A stretch of 43,793 nt of DNA. Origin: JAVBMP01 sp031552195. GTDB taxonomy: Bacteria > Desulfobacterota > Desulfovibrionia > Desulfovibrionales > Desulfovibrionaceae. The notes below the pieces were generated by a model that worked only from the letters and a program-made list of their open reading frames with translations, was not told the origin of the DNA and did not search any database. The stretch is from the NCBI GenBank assembly GCA_031552195.1, contig JAVBMT010000005.1:1-43793 (forward strand), given 5' to 3'. Positions 6,881 through 16,523 of this stretch are shown here, one piece after another. The first letter of the stretch is position 1. Each line of letters starts with the position of its first letter. The translations under genes and the position numbers were made by a program.

Positions 6881-8980
6881 CTACAGGGCTGGATGCAAAT
6901 CACAGAGGAATTGCACCCCGCCTTCAGGTAAGGGCAGGCATTGCAGCTTGCCTTTATGAAGCAGGGTCACGCAAAAATAAGCTTTGGTCGTTTCAAGGCC
7001 GAGCTTGCGGCATTCAGGCAAAGCGAACGGAGCGAAAATTTCGGCGGCGCTTTCAGGTGAAACAAGAGGACCAGAGCAAGTAATGGAGAGACGCAGGTAA
7101 AGGCCGTGGCGGCTGGTTTTCACGATGAAACGAGGTTTCTTCCCGTTGTTTCCGCCTTCAGCCAGGCAAAGGCCCATACTGACGAAAACGCGTAAGGCCA
7201 AAAGAAGTTTGGGCCTGTCGCAAAGGGCCTTTGGCAAGGTCTGCTGGAAATTTCTTTCCACCACGTAATCACCGGCGGCCAGCTCCAGCGCCTCTTCGCA
7301 AATGGCGTTCAGGTCTTCGCCGGACAAGGCGGATTCCTTGCCGCCCTCTTCCAGTTCATTTAAATACGGATCCATGCCGCGTATGCCTTCGGCGAACTTT
7401 TGCCATTCAGAAGCGCTCGAATTCATCACCCTGTCGAGCATGGAACTCAGAATCAGCACTTCGTGGCGGTAACCAAGCCCCTGTTCGGCCTGCACCCTTT
7501 CAGTCACGTCGTCAAGGCGCAACACGGCGCCAGGCTGTTTTTTATAATCAACAGGATAGGCCACCACATCCTCATAACGCATGCCCTTGGGGGTAAGGTG
7601 AGGAATGCGCCCGGCCTGCATCACTTTATGCTCGGCGACAGCCTTGTGGATAAGGTCGATATAAACAGGCGGCAGCTTGTTAAGCATCTGGATATTTTGC
7701 CCTATGAGGCGCTGACGCGACAATTCAAGGCTTTTTTCAGCCATGCGGTTCAGCAGGGCGATGTTATCGCTTTCATCCACATAAATAATGGAAGACGGCA
7801 TCGCGTCTATAAGCATGGCCAGCTTTTCCTGCTTGTGCACATAGTCCATGCGCATAGTGGCCAGTTGCTCGTTCAGCTCGGACTCACGGCGGCTGGAACG
7901 CACATGATCCGTTATGTCCTGCTGAATCATAACCATGCCGATCACCTGCCCGATAGCGTTTTGCATCGGATGAAAATGCATGTTCAGCCAACGGGTTTCA
8001 CCCCAGGGGGCTGTATGTTCCAGCGCGGTTATTGAACTTTCGACGCCGTTATACACCTGGCTTATGGCTTTTTCCACGTCAGCCCTTGGCAGGAAAGGAT
8101 CCTGCAATATATTGAAACGCCGCACGCCAACGCCCGCCACATTGCTCCACAGCGAATACCAGGCGGTATTCGCCACCTTGAGCTGGCCTATGGGGTCGAA
8201 CATGGCTATGCCCAGAGGGGTGCGCTCTATAAGAATGCGCGCCTGTTGCTCATGTTCTTCAAGAAGGCGCTGAACCTGCTTCAGGGCTCCGATATTCTCA
8301 ACAAGCATAAGAACGGAGTTTTCCCCTTCCCAAAGGATATGATGCAGGCTGCAGATAACCCAGCGCTGGTCGCCCAGCCTGGTCATCATGCGCAAGGTCA
8401 TCCGGCTGGGCGCCGCGTTAGCGTCATAGGCGTCAAGCTCTTTGATATTCAGCATGGCCAGGTCGTCAGGGTGGATGAATTCGTTAATGCGGCAACGCAG
8501 CATTTCGTCGGGTATGGCTCCAACCAGGTAGGCAAGACTGCTGTTGACGTACACGAAATTGCCGTTGCGTAAAACGGCAAGGCCTTCCTGCATATAGGAG
8601 GCAAGGCTGTCGAGGTTCAGTTGGCCGTCGGCGTTGGCGGCGTCGGACGCACGGCCGTCGGCAAAGCGTTTGCTTTGCCCGCCCGTTGCGAAAGAAGACT
8701 GCGCTGATTCGTCAAAAGGGGAAAAGTGGCGTACAAGTTCATTCTGGTTGACTAGGCGGGTGAAAAGCAGCAGGGCAAGGCAAATGGCGCACACGCCTAT
8801 AATGATGATTTCAATGAGTCCGGTGCTGCCGGACGCTGAGAACAAACCGCGCAAAAGGTTTATTATAGCGACGCCCTGCACCGCCACCAGCAGAATGGAA
8901 GCTATCGACAGGGCGCGCGCAAAAATTGATTTTTTGTACGCCGCAAGCTGTCGGTTATGATCTTTCGGCACGTTATGCAT
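6881..8980 (-). CDS. Membrane PAS-repeat sensor with degenerate kinase-like C-terminus
   Basis: The 699-residue product has two membrane segments (about 20-45 and 55-77), then three PAS domains (about 125-240, 245-365 and 380-500). Landmarks are MQEGLAVLRNGNFVYVNSSL, ERTPLGIAMFDPIGQLKVAN and IDAMPSSIIYVDESDNIALL. The C-terminal 200 residues have the layout of a histidine kinase: a helix with RHEVLILSSMLDRV, then an ATPase-like region. However, no clear N-box asparagine or glycine-rich G boxes are visible, so catalysis is doubtful. The ATG at 8980 is preceded by AAAGGAAG. It is the first gene of the minus-strand unit and presumably feeds its signal to the STAS protein next to it; that link is inference. 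Confidence 0.8.
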   Translation of the reverse strand: MHNVPKDHNRQLAAYKKSIFARALSIASILLVAVQGVAIINLLRGLFSASGSTGLIEIIIIGVCAICLALLLFTRLVNQNELVRHFSPFDESAQSSFATGGQSKRFADGRASDAANADGQLNLDSLASYMQEGLAVLRNGNFVYVNSSLAYLVGAIPDEMLRCRINEFIHPDDLAMLNIKELDAYDANAAPSRMTLRMMTRLGDQRWVICSLHHILWEGENSVLMLVENIGALKQVQRLLEEHEQQARILIERTPLGIAMFDPIGQLKVANTAWYSLWSNVAGVGVRRFNILQDPFLPRADVEKAISQVYNGVESSITALEHTAPWGETRWLNMHFHPMQNAIGQVIGMVMIQQDITDHVRSSRRESELNEQLATMRMDYVHKQEKLAMLIDAMPSSIIYVDESDNIALLNRMAEKSLELSRQRLIGQNIQMLNKLPPVYIDLIHKAVAEHKVMQAGRIPHLTPKGMRYEDVVAYPVDYKKQPGAVLRLDDVTERVQAEQGLGYRHEVLILSSMLDRVMNSSASEWQKFAEGIRGMDPYLNELEEGGKESALSGEDLNAICEEALELAAGDYVVERNFQQTLPKALCDRPKLLLALRVFVSMGLCLAEGGNNGKKPRFIVKTSRHGLYLRLSITCSGPLVSPESAAEIFAPFALPECRKLGLETTKAYFCVTLLHKGKLQCLPLPEGGVQFLCDLHPAL

Positions 8981-9068
8981 CTGCTTCCTTTATTTCCGCA
9001 AGGCCTGGCTTTTTCCGGCAGAGATGGCAAACGGCCTGCGAGACCTTATCAGTAACCAACTCTAACAC

Positions 9069-9097
9069 AGTATTCACTGGAACTGGTTTTTTTTCAA
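9069..9097 (-). promoter_or_regulatory. Possible promoter for the PAS-sensor operon
   Basis: On the minus strand TTGAAA (9097-9092), 17 bases and AATACT (9074-9069) lie about 90 bases upstream of the start at 8980. The match is modest. No convincing promoter was found for the divergent gene at 9261 in the same 280-base gap. Confidence 0.35.
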
Positions 9098-9260
9098 CTA
9101 ATTTTAACTATACATAAAAGATCATTGCTAATCAAGCAGTTAACAAACCTGAAAAAAGACCTTCCGCCCATAAAACATATCTGTTATTGAAAGCGGGACG
9201 CGCTATCAGAACCATATGCCGCTTTTAGATCATAACCAATTGTTTATTTTAGGTTGACGC

Positions 9261-10301
9261 ATGTCATTGTTACCCTCACGCCCTCAAGGAACTTCCGGTC
9301 CGGAAATGCCGCGCCACTGGCTGGTTATGCGCCTGAGCGCCATGGGCGACGTGGTTCTTCTGAGCGGGGTGCTGGAATATTGGCGCAATAAATACGGCTG
9401 CTCCTTTACCCTGTTCACCAGAAAGAATTTGGCTCCGTTGCTGGAAAATCACCCGGCCGTTACCGGCTTTGTCACGCCAGGCCCTGAAGATTTGAAGCTT
9501 CCGCGCCTTTTTGCATATTTTCGTTCTCTGGCCGAAGAACATGCCGGAAGCGGCCTGCTTGACCTGCACGGAACGACGCGTTCGCGCCTGCTGGCCTGTT
9601 CGTGGAAAGGCCCTGTGCGGCGCTACCCGAAGCTATCACTGGAACGCCGGGCCTTTTTACGATCCAAAGGCCGCTTCTGCCGCTCAACCCTCCTGGAACA
9701 CAACGTCACCCAGCGCTATGCCCTTGCCCTGGAACCGGAAGCCCCGCCGGCCGACCTCCTGCGCCCGCGCATCTTCATTACCGGCGCTGAAGAGCGAAAA
9801 GCGGAACGCGCCCTGAATGAACTGTTCGGGCATATTCCAACGCGCCTGGTGGCCCTGCACCCTTTCGCCACCCACCGCCTGAAAGCCTGGCCGGCCGAAT
9901 ACTGGCGCAGCCTGGCTGAAAAACTGGACAAGCTCGAATTGCCGTGGCTGGCTTTCGGCCAAGGCGATCCACTGTTTTCCGGAAATCCGCGCGACCTGAC
10001 AAACCGCACCAGCCTGCGTGAAATGTGTGCGTTACTGGCCCGCTGCTCCTTATTGGTTACCGGAGATTCCGGCCCCATGCACCTGGCCTCCGGAGTGGAC
10101 GTTCCTGTTTTGGCCCTTTTCGGGCCTACTACAAAAGAATGGGGATTTTTCCCTTCCGGGCCGCATGACCTTGTGCTGGAAAGCGGCCTGCCTTGCCGCC
10201 CCTGTTCCCTGCACGGCGGGAAAAATTGTCCGCGCGGAGGGGAATGCATGTCTTCCATTACTCCTGAAGACGTGCTAAACGGCATAAAAAAACTTCTTTA
10301 A
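9261..10301 (+). CDS. Glycosyltransferase family 9 (heptosyltransferase-like)
   Basis: This 346-residue protein is a standard-length GT9 enzyme. The N-terminal loop WLVMRLSAMGDVVLLSGVL, the acceptor-side HGTTRSRLL and the C-terminal LVTGDSGPMHLASGVDVPV and LALFGPTTKEWG segments are all family landmarks. A cysteine cluster, CRPCSLHGGKNCPRGGEC, ends the domain. It likely transfers a heptose to lipid A core or a related glycan in the cytoplasm. An AGG about nine bases before the ATG is the only ribosome binding signal. It is divergent from the PAS-sensor operon and followed after 67 bases by the alpha-2-macroglobulin gene. It is only distantly similar to the GT9 protein at 2003-3439, so the two are not a recent duplicate. 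Confidence 0.88.
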   Translation: MSLLPSRPQGTSGPEMPRHWLVMRLSAMGDVVLLSGVLEYWRNKYGCSFTLFTRKNLAPLLENHPAVTGFVTPGPEDLKLPRLFAYFRSLAEEHAGSGLLDLHGTTRSRLLACSWKGPVRRYPKLSLERRAFLRSKGRFCRSTLLEHNVTQRYALALEPEAPPADLLRPRIFITGAEERKAERALNELFGHIPTRLVALHPFATHRLKAWPAEYWRSLAEKLDKLELPWLAFGQGDPLFSGNPRDLTNRTSLREMCALLARCSLLVTGDSGPMHLASGVDVPVLALFGPTTKEWGFFPSGPHDLVLESGLPCRPCSLHGGKNCPRGGECMSSITPEDVLNGIKKLL

Positions 10302-10320
10302 CCATTTTTACATAATGATT

Positions 10321-10342
10321 CTCCGGTAAAATTACTCCGGAG
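10321..10342 (+). terminator. Weak hairpin between the GT9 and alpha-2-macroglobulin genes
   Basis: CTCCGG (10321-10326) can pair with CCGGAG (10337-10342) over a 10-base loop. The tail CAATTTAAC is poor in T, so this may only attenuate or protect the transcript. Confidence 0.3.
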
Positions 10343-10368
10343 CAATTTAACAAAACGGAATTATCATC

Positions 10369-13300
10369 ATGAATACCCCTGAAAAGGAACAACTTTCTCC
10401 CAAAACAGGAAAGCTCCTGGATATCATCATACTGCTCGCGGTGCTGGCTTTTCTCGCCGTTATCGGCATCGGCCCCCACTTCATGGACAGGGCGCCCACT
10501 AACGCGAAGCCTTCGGATATCTTGAAACGCGACGACACTCAACCTGGCAAAAAACTGATGGCCTTCATGGTTCTCAGCGAACCGTCCTATTCCATCGTAA
10601 GAAACAAAGACGACAGTTTGACCGCGCGCTTCACGGCCAGGGCGGGGCTGGACCTTCCGGCCTGCGAGCAATACTACGGCAAGGATACGGCCCGCTTCCA
10701 GTGCGGCGTGGCTTACGACACCTTTATCCAGAAAAATGCCGAAAGCGTGGAATTTGCAATAAACGGCGGGCCGGAAGGCAAGTGGCTGCCTCTTGAATTG
10801 CGCGAACGCTCCTTCCAGGCTGTTTATGAGGTTCCCCTGGAAAAACTGCCCGGGGGGAAAAATTACGAGCTGGAGCTGAAAAGCGGCAAACTTCCTGACA
10901 ACGTTGTTTTCAAAAGCAAAAAAGCAAACCTCAAAACATCAGCCATGAAGGCGCGCATAGAAAGCTGGCAATTGCTGCAAGACCCGGAAGACCAGAGCAA
11001 ACTCATTTTTCAGGGGGTAGTGAACGCGAACTATCCGCTTGACCCGGACAGCGTTAAAAAATTTACGCGCGTGTCTTTCCAGCCCGCCAAGGACGGCAAA
11101 GACCTCTCCGTTCCGGAACAAAAGATTGAAGCAGGAGAAACGGAAATTACCCTGGCCCCCGGCGGATACGGCTTTTCTGTGGCGGTTCCGCTGAAAAGGC
11201 TGCCTTCCGGACAAATGAACGCCATTTTGGAAATATCTCCCTCACTCGCCCGCGCCGGACTGCCGGAAACGCTCGGCCAGCCGTACAGCCTGGGAACCAG
11301 CGTGCCCAGCGCCGACAGCGTGGTGCAGGTAAGCGGCGTAGCAACCACCCTGGTCACCAACGACCGGCAGCAAACCGAACAAACGCTCGTCATAAATTTC
11401 ACCACGAAAATAAACACGGAAGAAGCGGCCCGTTCGGTCAAAGCCATGCTTCTGCCCCTTTACCGCACGGAAGAAGACCGCAAGGCTAAAAGGGCTTTCA
11501 ACTGGGCGGAAATTTTGCCGGAGCAGCTTGAAGCCGGCGATATGGAGGAGGCCAGACAGATTTCGCTGGAGGCCATTCCTTCCGCCAACCCCGACGAATA
11601 TATGGCGGCGTTCAGATATAAGACTCCGCCCATGCGCTATCTGCTTATAGTCGTTGAAGCGGGAATTACCTCTCCGGCCGGCTATACGCTGCACGACCCG
11701 GCTTCTTACATTATTCAGGCCCCAAGGCAGGAAACGGCGCTGGAAATAATGCAAAAGGGCGCCATTCTCAGCCGTGGCGGCGAAAAGAAGCTGGCCGTCT
11801 TCTCGCGCGGCCTGAACAAGATATCCTGGAAAGCCGAACGCGTCCGCCCGGAATTCATAAACCTTTTGATAAGCCAGAGCTACAGCTCTGACATGACGGA
11901 ACTTCCGGATGATTCACGAATTGCGGCCGAGGATATCAGCGAAATAATCAAAGATAGCTATCACGTTAAATTTATTGATGAAAACGAACCACAATATAGT
12001 TCCATCGACCTGACAAAGGTGGCCGGAAGCGGCAAAAACGGCATTTTCAACTTGCGCCTTTACGGTGAAATTCCCGGACAAGCCAACACCTCCGCCGTAA
12101 CCGCGAACCGCTTCATCCTGTTCACAGACCTCGGCATGATCGTAAAACTCAATGATTCCGACGGCAGCCGGGCGGTTTTTGTTTCTTCGTTCTCGCGAAA
12201 CGCCCCTGTTGCCGGGGCCAAGGTTGAGGTGCTGGGGCGCAACGGCATTTCCGTTTTCAGCGCCACAACCAACAAAGACGGCTACGCCGCTCTGCCCTCG
12301 ATCGCCGGGTTCAAGGCTGAAAAAAAACCTTTGGCTATTCTGGTGAAAACCGGCGACGATATGACGTTTATGCCGCTGAACGACGGCAGCCGCTCGGTCT
12401 ACAGCGTCCATGAAAATGACGACAACGCCATTAAAATAAGCGAAAAAGCGCTTAACGCCTTCGTTTTCAGTGAACGCGGCATCTACCGCCCCGGAGAAAC
12501 GCTGCATTTCGGCATAAATGCGAAAAACGGGGCCTGGAACGCCGAGCAGATCGAAAACCTTCCGCTTTACGCCACCTTGTACGACTCCATGCAGCGCGAG
12601 CTGCACGAAAGCGTGGTCACCCTGCCGGCTACCGGCCTGGCCGAACTTAATATTCCCCTGGACGAAAGCTCGCCCACCGGGCGCTATCATCTTGAGCTGC
12701 GCCTTGGAAAAAACAGAAATTCCAACGTGATCGGCTCAACATCCGTTCAAGTTGAAGAATTCCAGCCTGACAAGCTCAAGGTGAACACCGACCTCACCGC
12801 CCTGCCCCCGCAGGCCGTCAAGGGCTGGGTGCTGCCGGAAGACATCAGCGCCGAGGTACGGGTGCTCAACCTTTACGGCACCCCGGCCGTCGGCAACCGG
12901 GTAAAAGCTGAGCTGAGCATTAGCCCGGCGGCCATGTCATTTGACGGATATAAGGAATTCACCTTTTTCAGCCCAGGCGAATACGCCCGCCACACGGAAT
13001 CAAGCCTGGGCGAAAACGTCACGGATGAACAGGGCGTGGCCAGGTTCGCTGTTGACCTGGAGAAATACAAAGGCGGAAGCTACTGGCTGGGCATTGAAGC
13101 GGAAGGGTTCGAACCCGGAGGCGGCCGCAGCGTGGTGAGCCGCAAGCAGATCAGGGTTTCTCCTTTCCGGCAGATCGTGGGCTGGGCCTCCAGCGCTGAT
13201 TTGGGTTTCATTCCCAAAGGTTCCCCCGTTGAAGTGTCTTTTATCGCCCTTTCCCCCGACCTCAGCCGCACCCGGATCGACAATCTGGAAATGAGCATAA

Positions 13301-16300
13301 GTGAAGTCACCTATGTGGCCTCGCTTGTGCGCAAACCCAACGGATCTTACGCTTATGACCATATACGCCGCCTGGTTGAGGTGGAAAAGAAGATTGTGAA
13401 CATCGCGGACGGCGACGTCACCGGGGCCGGCGAGGCCGGGGTGATCAACAGCGCGGCCCGCCGGGGCGGCTTGAAGGTCAGCTTGCCCACCAGCGGCACG
13501 GGCGAATATGAGCTTGTGCTGAAAGACTCCGGCGGTGAAGAACGCTGCCGCCTGAACTTTACAGTGGCCGGAGGGGCGGCCCGCCGTTTCGGGCAGGAAC
13601 GCGACGTTGTAATGCGCATTAAAACCGATAAACCTTCCTATAACGCCGGCGAGGTGATGCGCCTGTTCATAAGCGCCCCCTACTCCGGAACCGGCCTGAT
13701 AACGCTGGAAAGCGACCATGTGCTGCATCACCAGTGGTTTAACGCCCAAACCAGCGACTCCGTGCATGAAATAATGGTTCCGGACGATTTTGAAGGCCGG
13801 GCCTTTGTAAACGTTTCCCTGGTGCGCAGCCTGGATTCGGAAGCCATTCACACCTCGCCTTATACTAATGCCATTGCGCCGTTCTTGCTCAACATAGACC
13901 GGCGCGACATGTTTTTACGCCTGAGCGCGCCGGAAAAGATAGAACCGGGCAAAAAGGCTGTTTTCAAAATAAGCGCGCAAAAACCAGGCAACGTCATAGT
14001 TTTTGCGGTTGATGAGGGCATTTTGCAGCTCACGCGCTATAAAACGCCTTCAGCCATAGACTATTTCCTGCGCCAGAACAAACTCGGCGTGGGCACCAGG
14101 CAAACGCTCGACTTGCTTATGCCGGAATACGGCCTGCTCATGAAGCAATCCGCTTTCGGCGGAGACTTCGCCGCTGAAATGGCCGGGCGGCTCAATCCCT
14201 TCCGCCGCAAGTCCGAACCGGCGGTGGTTTACTGGTCGGGCCTTGTGAAGGCCGGGCCGGAAGAAACAGCGCTGGAATGGGACGTTCCGGCCTACTTCAA
14301 CGGAACATTGCGCGTTATGGCAATAGGCGGCGGCGTGCAGGCTGTTGGTGAAGCGTCTTCCAGCACATTGGTGCAGGGGCCGCTTGTCATTACTCCTGAT
14401 CTGCCGGTGGCGGTGGCTCCGGGCGATGAATTTGAAGTCACGGTTTCAATAGCGAACAATATTGAAGGCAGCGGCAGCGCCTTGCCGGTCAAGCTTGAAG
14501 TCGGGCTTGATGAAGGCCTGAGCATAGTCAAGGCGCCGGAAAGCGGCCTCACCGTCAAAGAAGGGCGCGACGCCCGCACGGTAATGCGCCTGAAGGCGAA
14601 CGACCGCCTCGGGGAATCCACGGTGCGCCTGACGGCCCGCGCGGTTGACAAAAACGGCAAACAGCATGAGGCGGCCCGCCCGGTTTCCCTTTCGGTGCGC
14701 CCGGCTTCTCCTAAAATAAGCAGCTTCATGCTGGGTTATCTTAAAAACAATGAGCAGACCGTTCCTTTCGGGCGTTCACTTTACCCGCAATACGCCAGCG
14801 TTGAGGCCAGCCTGTCCGGCCTGCCCCTGCCACTGGTCGACGCCCTGTCCAACTTCCTGCTCAACTATCCGCACGGCTGCACGGAACAGATTCTAAGCGC
14901 GGCCTTCCCTTATGTTCTTTTGCACTCCAACCCTGAACTTTTGCCGCTTCCGTCAGGAAAAACCCCGCAGCAAGCCAGGGAAGACGCCGTAAAGGCTGTG
15001 AACAAGGCCGTGCTGGCCCTAAAGGAAAGGCAACCGCAAAGCGGACGTTTCAGCCTTTGGCCCAGAGATAACTACACCTACTTCTTCCTGACGGCCTATG
15101 CCTTTGACTTCCTGCTTTCAGCCCGCGAAGCCGGGTTTAACGTGCCGGAAGACCTTTATGACAGCGCCCGCCGGGAAACCGCCGCCATTATCGCGGCCAT
15201 GCCTGGAAATATGGAAATGGCCCGTATTTCCGCCTATGGGGCATGGGTTCAGGCCCGTTCCGGCAAACTGGTCATGAACCTGCCGCAATTTGAAAGATAT
15301 TGCGACGAGCACCTCAAAGGCTGGCGCTCTGACATCACCGCCGCCCTGGTCGCCTCCTGCTACAGCATGATGAAACAAAACAAAGAGGCCGAAGCGCTTA
15401 TCAAAAACGTCAACCTGAACAAAGCGGCGGAAGGCTGGGGTTATGGCGGATGGTTCTTCGACCGCCTCTGGGCTGACGGGGTTTACCTGAACGTTATAAC
15501 CCGCAACTTCCCGGAACGCCTTGGCGAACAGGCTACGCGCGCCACGCTTGAAAACGCGGTAAACGGCGCGGCTGACGGCAGGTACACCACAACCGGCAGC
15601 GTGCAAGCGGTGCGTGGCATAGCCTCTTACGCCATGGCGAACAGCGCCGCAAACAGCGACGTTACACTCAGCGTGCAGGACAAAAATCACAAAGCCTTCG
15701 ACCTTGGCGGAATCACCCCCGCCGGCGAGCTTGTAAAACGCCTCCGCCTGGAAGGCGGCCTTGCCTCGCAAAGCGCCGAATTCAAATTCACCGGCGGAAA
15801 AGGTCTTTACTGGCAGATCAGCGCTGACGGATTCGATCTTACCCCGCCGCAAAAAAGCTCTAAGGGCATAAACCTGAAAGTCGCCTACATACCGGTTGAC
15901 AAAAAACCGATTGATCAACTGGCCCAAGGCGACGAAGTATATGTCCTGATTACCGCCAACAGCCTTAAACCCGTTGATAACGTGGCGATAAGCTCTCTTA
16001 TTCCGGGCGGTTTCGAAATGGTCATTTCGCGCGCTGGAGAAATAGTCGGCGGCGGAACGTCTGATGAAGAAAACGGTTCTGAAGAAAACGGCGAATCTGA
16101 AGAAGAGGAATATGAAAACGAGGAATATTCTGAAGAAGAGCCGATGGAACAAGGCGTAACGGCAGCTCACCCTAGCAGGGCGCATATGAACGACGTGCGC
16201 GCAATGCTTGATGCGGCCGGTTTGAACCAATACAACCCCATGTCGCTGGTGCACGTTGAAAGGCGCGAAGACCGCATGGTGCTTTTCACTTCGCTGGACA

Positions 16301-16437
16301 CCGGCGACACCGTCTTTATTTACAGAATAAAAGCCGTGAATAAAGGCAGTTTCACCCAGCCGGCCGTTTTCGCCGAAGCCCTGTACGACAGGGATCTCAG
16401 GGCCAACACCGCCCCTGAGCGTTTGGAAGTGAAATAA
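10369..16437 (+). CDS. Bacterial alpha-2-macroglobulin family protein with thioester
   Basis: The 2022-residue product begins with a short cytoplasmic tail and one membrane segment (about 16-38) that would anchor it in the periplasm; there is no lipobox. The body has macroglobulin-like beta domains, including the family segment VFSERGIYRPGETLHFG at about 700. The thioester motif GCTEQ is present, with Cys1504 and Gln1507, followed by the alpha-helical thioester domain (RFSLWPRDNYTYFFLTAYAF). Proteins of this family trap attacking proteases by covalent linkage. Near the C-terminus (about 1898-1930) lies a run of almost only Glu, Asn, Ser and Tyr that looks like a disordered insert. The usual partner gene for penicillin-binding protein 1C is not next to it; the following gene is a convergent trpB. 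Confidence 0.9.
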   Translation: MNTPEKEQLSPKTGKLLDIIILLAVLAFLAVIGIGPHFMDRAPTNAKPSDILKRDDTQPGKKLMAFMVLSEPSYSIVRNKDDSLTARFTARAGLDLPACEQYYGKDTARFQCGVAYDTFIQKNAESVEFAINGGPEGKWLPLELRERSFQAVYEVPLEKLPGGKNYELELKSGKLPDNVVFKSKKANLKTSAMKARIESWQLLQDPEDQSKLIFQGVVNANYPLDPDSVKKFTRVSFQPAKDGKDLSVPEQKIEAGETEITLAPGGYGFSVAVPLKRLPSGQMNAILEISPSLARAGLPETLGQPYSLGTSVPSADSVVQVSGVATTLVTNDRQQTEQTLVINFTTKINTEEAARSVKAMLLPLYRTEEDRKAKRAFNWAEILPEQLEAGDMEEARQISLEAIPSANPDEYMAAFRYKTPPMRYLLIVVEAGITSPAGYTLHDPASYIIQAPRQETALEIMQKGAILSRGGEKKLAVFSRGLNKISWKAERVRPEFINLLISQSYSSDMTELPDDSRIAAEDISEIIKDSYHVKFIDENEPQYSSIDLTKVAGSGKNGIFNLRLYGEIPGQANTSAVTANRFILFTDLGMIVKLNDSDGSRAVFVSSFSRNAPVAGAKVEVLGRNGISVFSATTNKDGYAALPSIAGFKAEKKPLAILVKTGDDMTFMPLNDGSRSVYSVHENDDNAIKISEKALNAFVFSERGIYRPGETLHFGINAKNGAWNAEQIENLPLYATLYDSMQRELHESVVTLPATGLAELNIPLDESSPTGRYHLELRLGKNRNSNVIGSTSVQVEEFQPDKLKVNTDLTALPPQAVKGWVLPEDISAEVRVLNLYGTPAVGNRVKAELSISPAAMSFDGYKEFTFFSPGEYARHTESSLGENVTDEQGVARFAVDLEKYKGGSYWLGIEAEGFEPGGGRSVVSRKQIRVSPFRQIVGWASSADLGFIPKGSPVEVSFIALSPDLSRTRIDNLEMSISEVTYVASLVRKPNGSYAYDHIRRLVEVEKKIVNIADGDVTGAGEAGVINSAARRGGLKVSLPTSGTGEYELVLKDSGGEERCRLNFTVAGGAARRFGQERDVVMRIKTDKPSYNAGEVMRLFISAPYSGTGLITLESDHVLHHQWFNAQTSDSVHEIMVPDDFEGRAFVNVSLVRSLDSEAIHTSPYTNAIAPFLLNIDRRDMFLRLSAPEKIEPGKKAVFKISAQKPGNVIVFAVDEGILQLTRYKTPSAIDYFLRQNKLGVGTRQTLDLLMPEYGLLMKQSAFGGDFAAEMAGRLNPFRRKSEPAVVYWSGLVKAGPEETALEWDVPAYFNGTLRVMAIGGGVQAVGEASSSTLVQGPLVITPDLPVAVAPGDEFEVTVSIANNIEGSGSALPVKLEVGLDEGLSIVKAPESGLTVKEGRDARTVMRLKANDRLGESTVRLTARAVDKNGKQHEAARPVSLSVRPASPKISSFMLGYLKNNEQTVPFGRSLYPQYASVEASLSGLPLPLVDALSNFLLNYPHGCTEQILSAAFPYVLLHSNPELLPLPSGKTPQQAREDAVKAVNKAVLALKERQPQSGRFSLWPRDNYTYFFLTAYAFDFLLSAREAGFNVPEDLYDSARRETAAIIAAMPGNMEMARISAYGAWVQARSGKLVMNLPQFERYCDEHLKGWRSDITAALVASCYSMMKQNKEAEALIKNVNLNKAAEGWGYGGWFFDRLWADGVYLNVITRNFPERLGEQATRATLENAVNGAADGRYTTTGSVQAVRGIASYAMANSAANSDVTLSVQDKNHKAFDLGGITPAGELVKRLRLEGGLASQSAEFKFTGGKGLYWQISADGFDLTPPQKSSKGINLKVAYIPVDKKPIDQLAQGDEVYVLITANSLKPVDNVAISSLIPGGFEMVISRAGEIVGGGTSDEENGSEENGESEEEEYENEEYSEEEPMEQGVTAAHPSRAHMNDVRAMLDAAGLNQYNPMSLVHVERREDRMVLFTSLDTGDTVFIYRIKAVNKGSFTQPAVFAEALYDRDLRANTAPERLEVK

Positions 16438-16455
16438 AAAACAACCGCTAATGAA

Positions 16456-16502
16456 AAGCCGCCACCGCCTGACGCATCCATAACGTCAGGCGGTGGCGGC
16501 TT
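16456..16502. terminator. Bidirectional terminator between alpha-2-macroglobulin and trpB genes
   Basis: A perfect 19-bp inverted repeat (16456-16474 with 16484-16502) has a 9-base loop, a T run on the right side and A-rich sequence on the left. It separates two convergent genes. Confidence 0.88.
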
Positions 16503-16523
16503 TCTTGTAACACCTGGGCGTTC

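Noticed and set aside
15118..16254. 378-codon minus-strand frame
   Set aside because: Antisense to the alpha-2-macroglobulin gene, with no ribosome site or protein-like motif.
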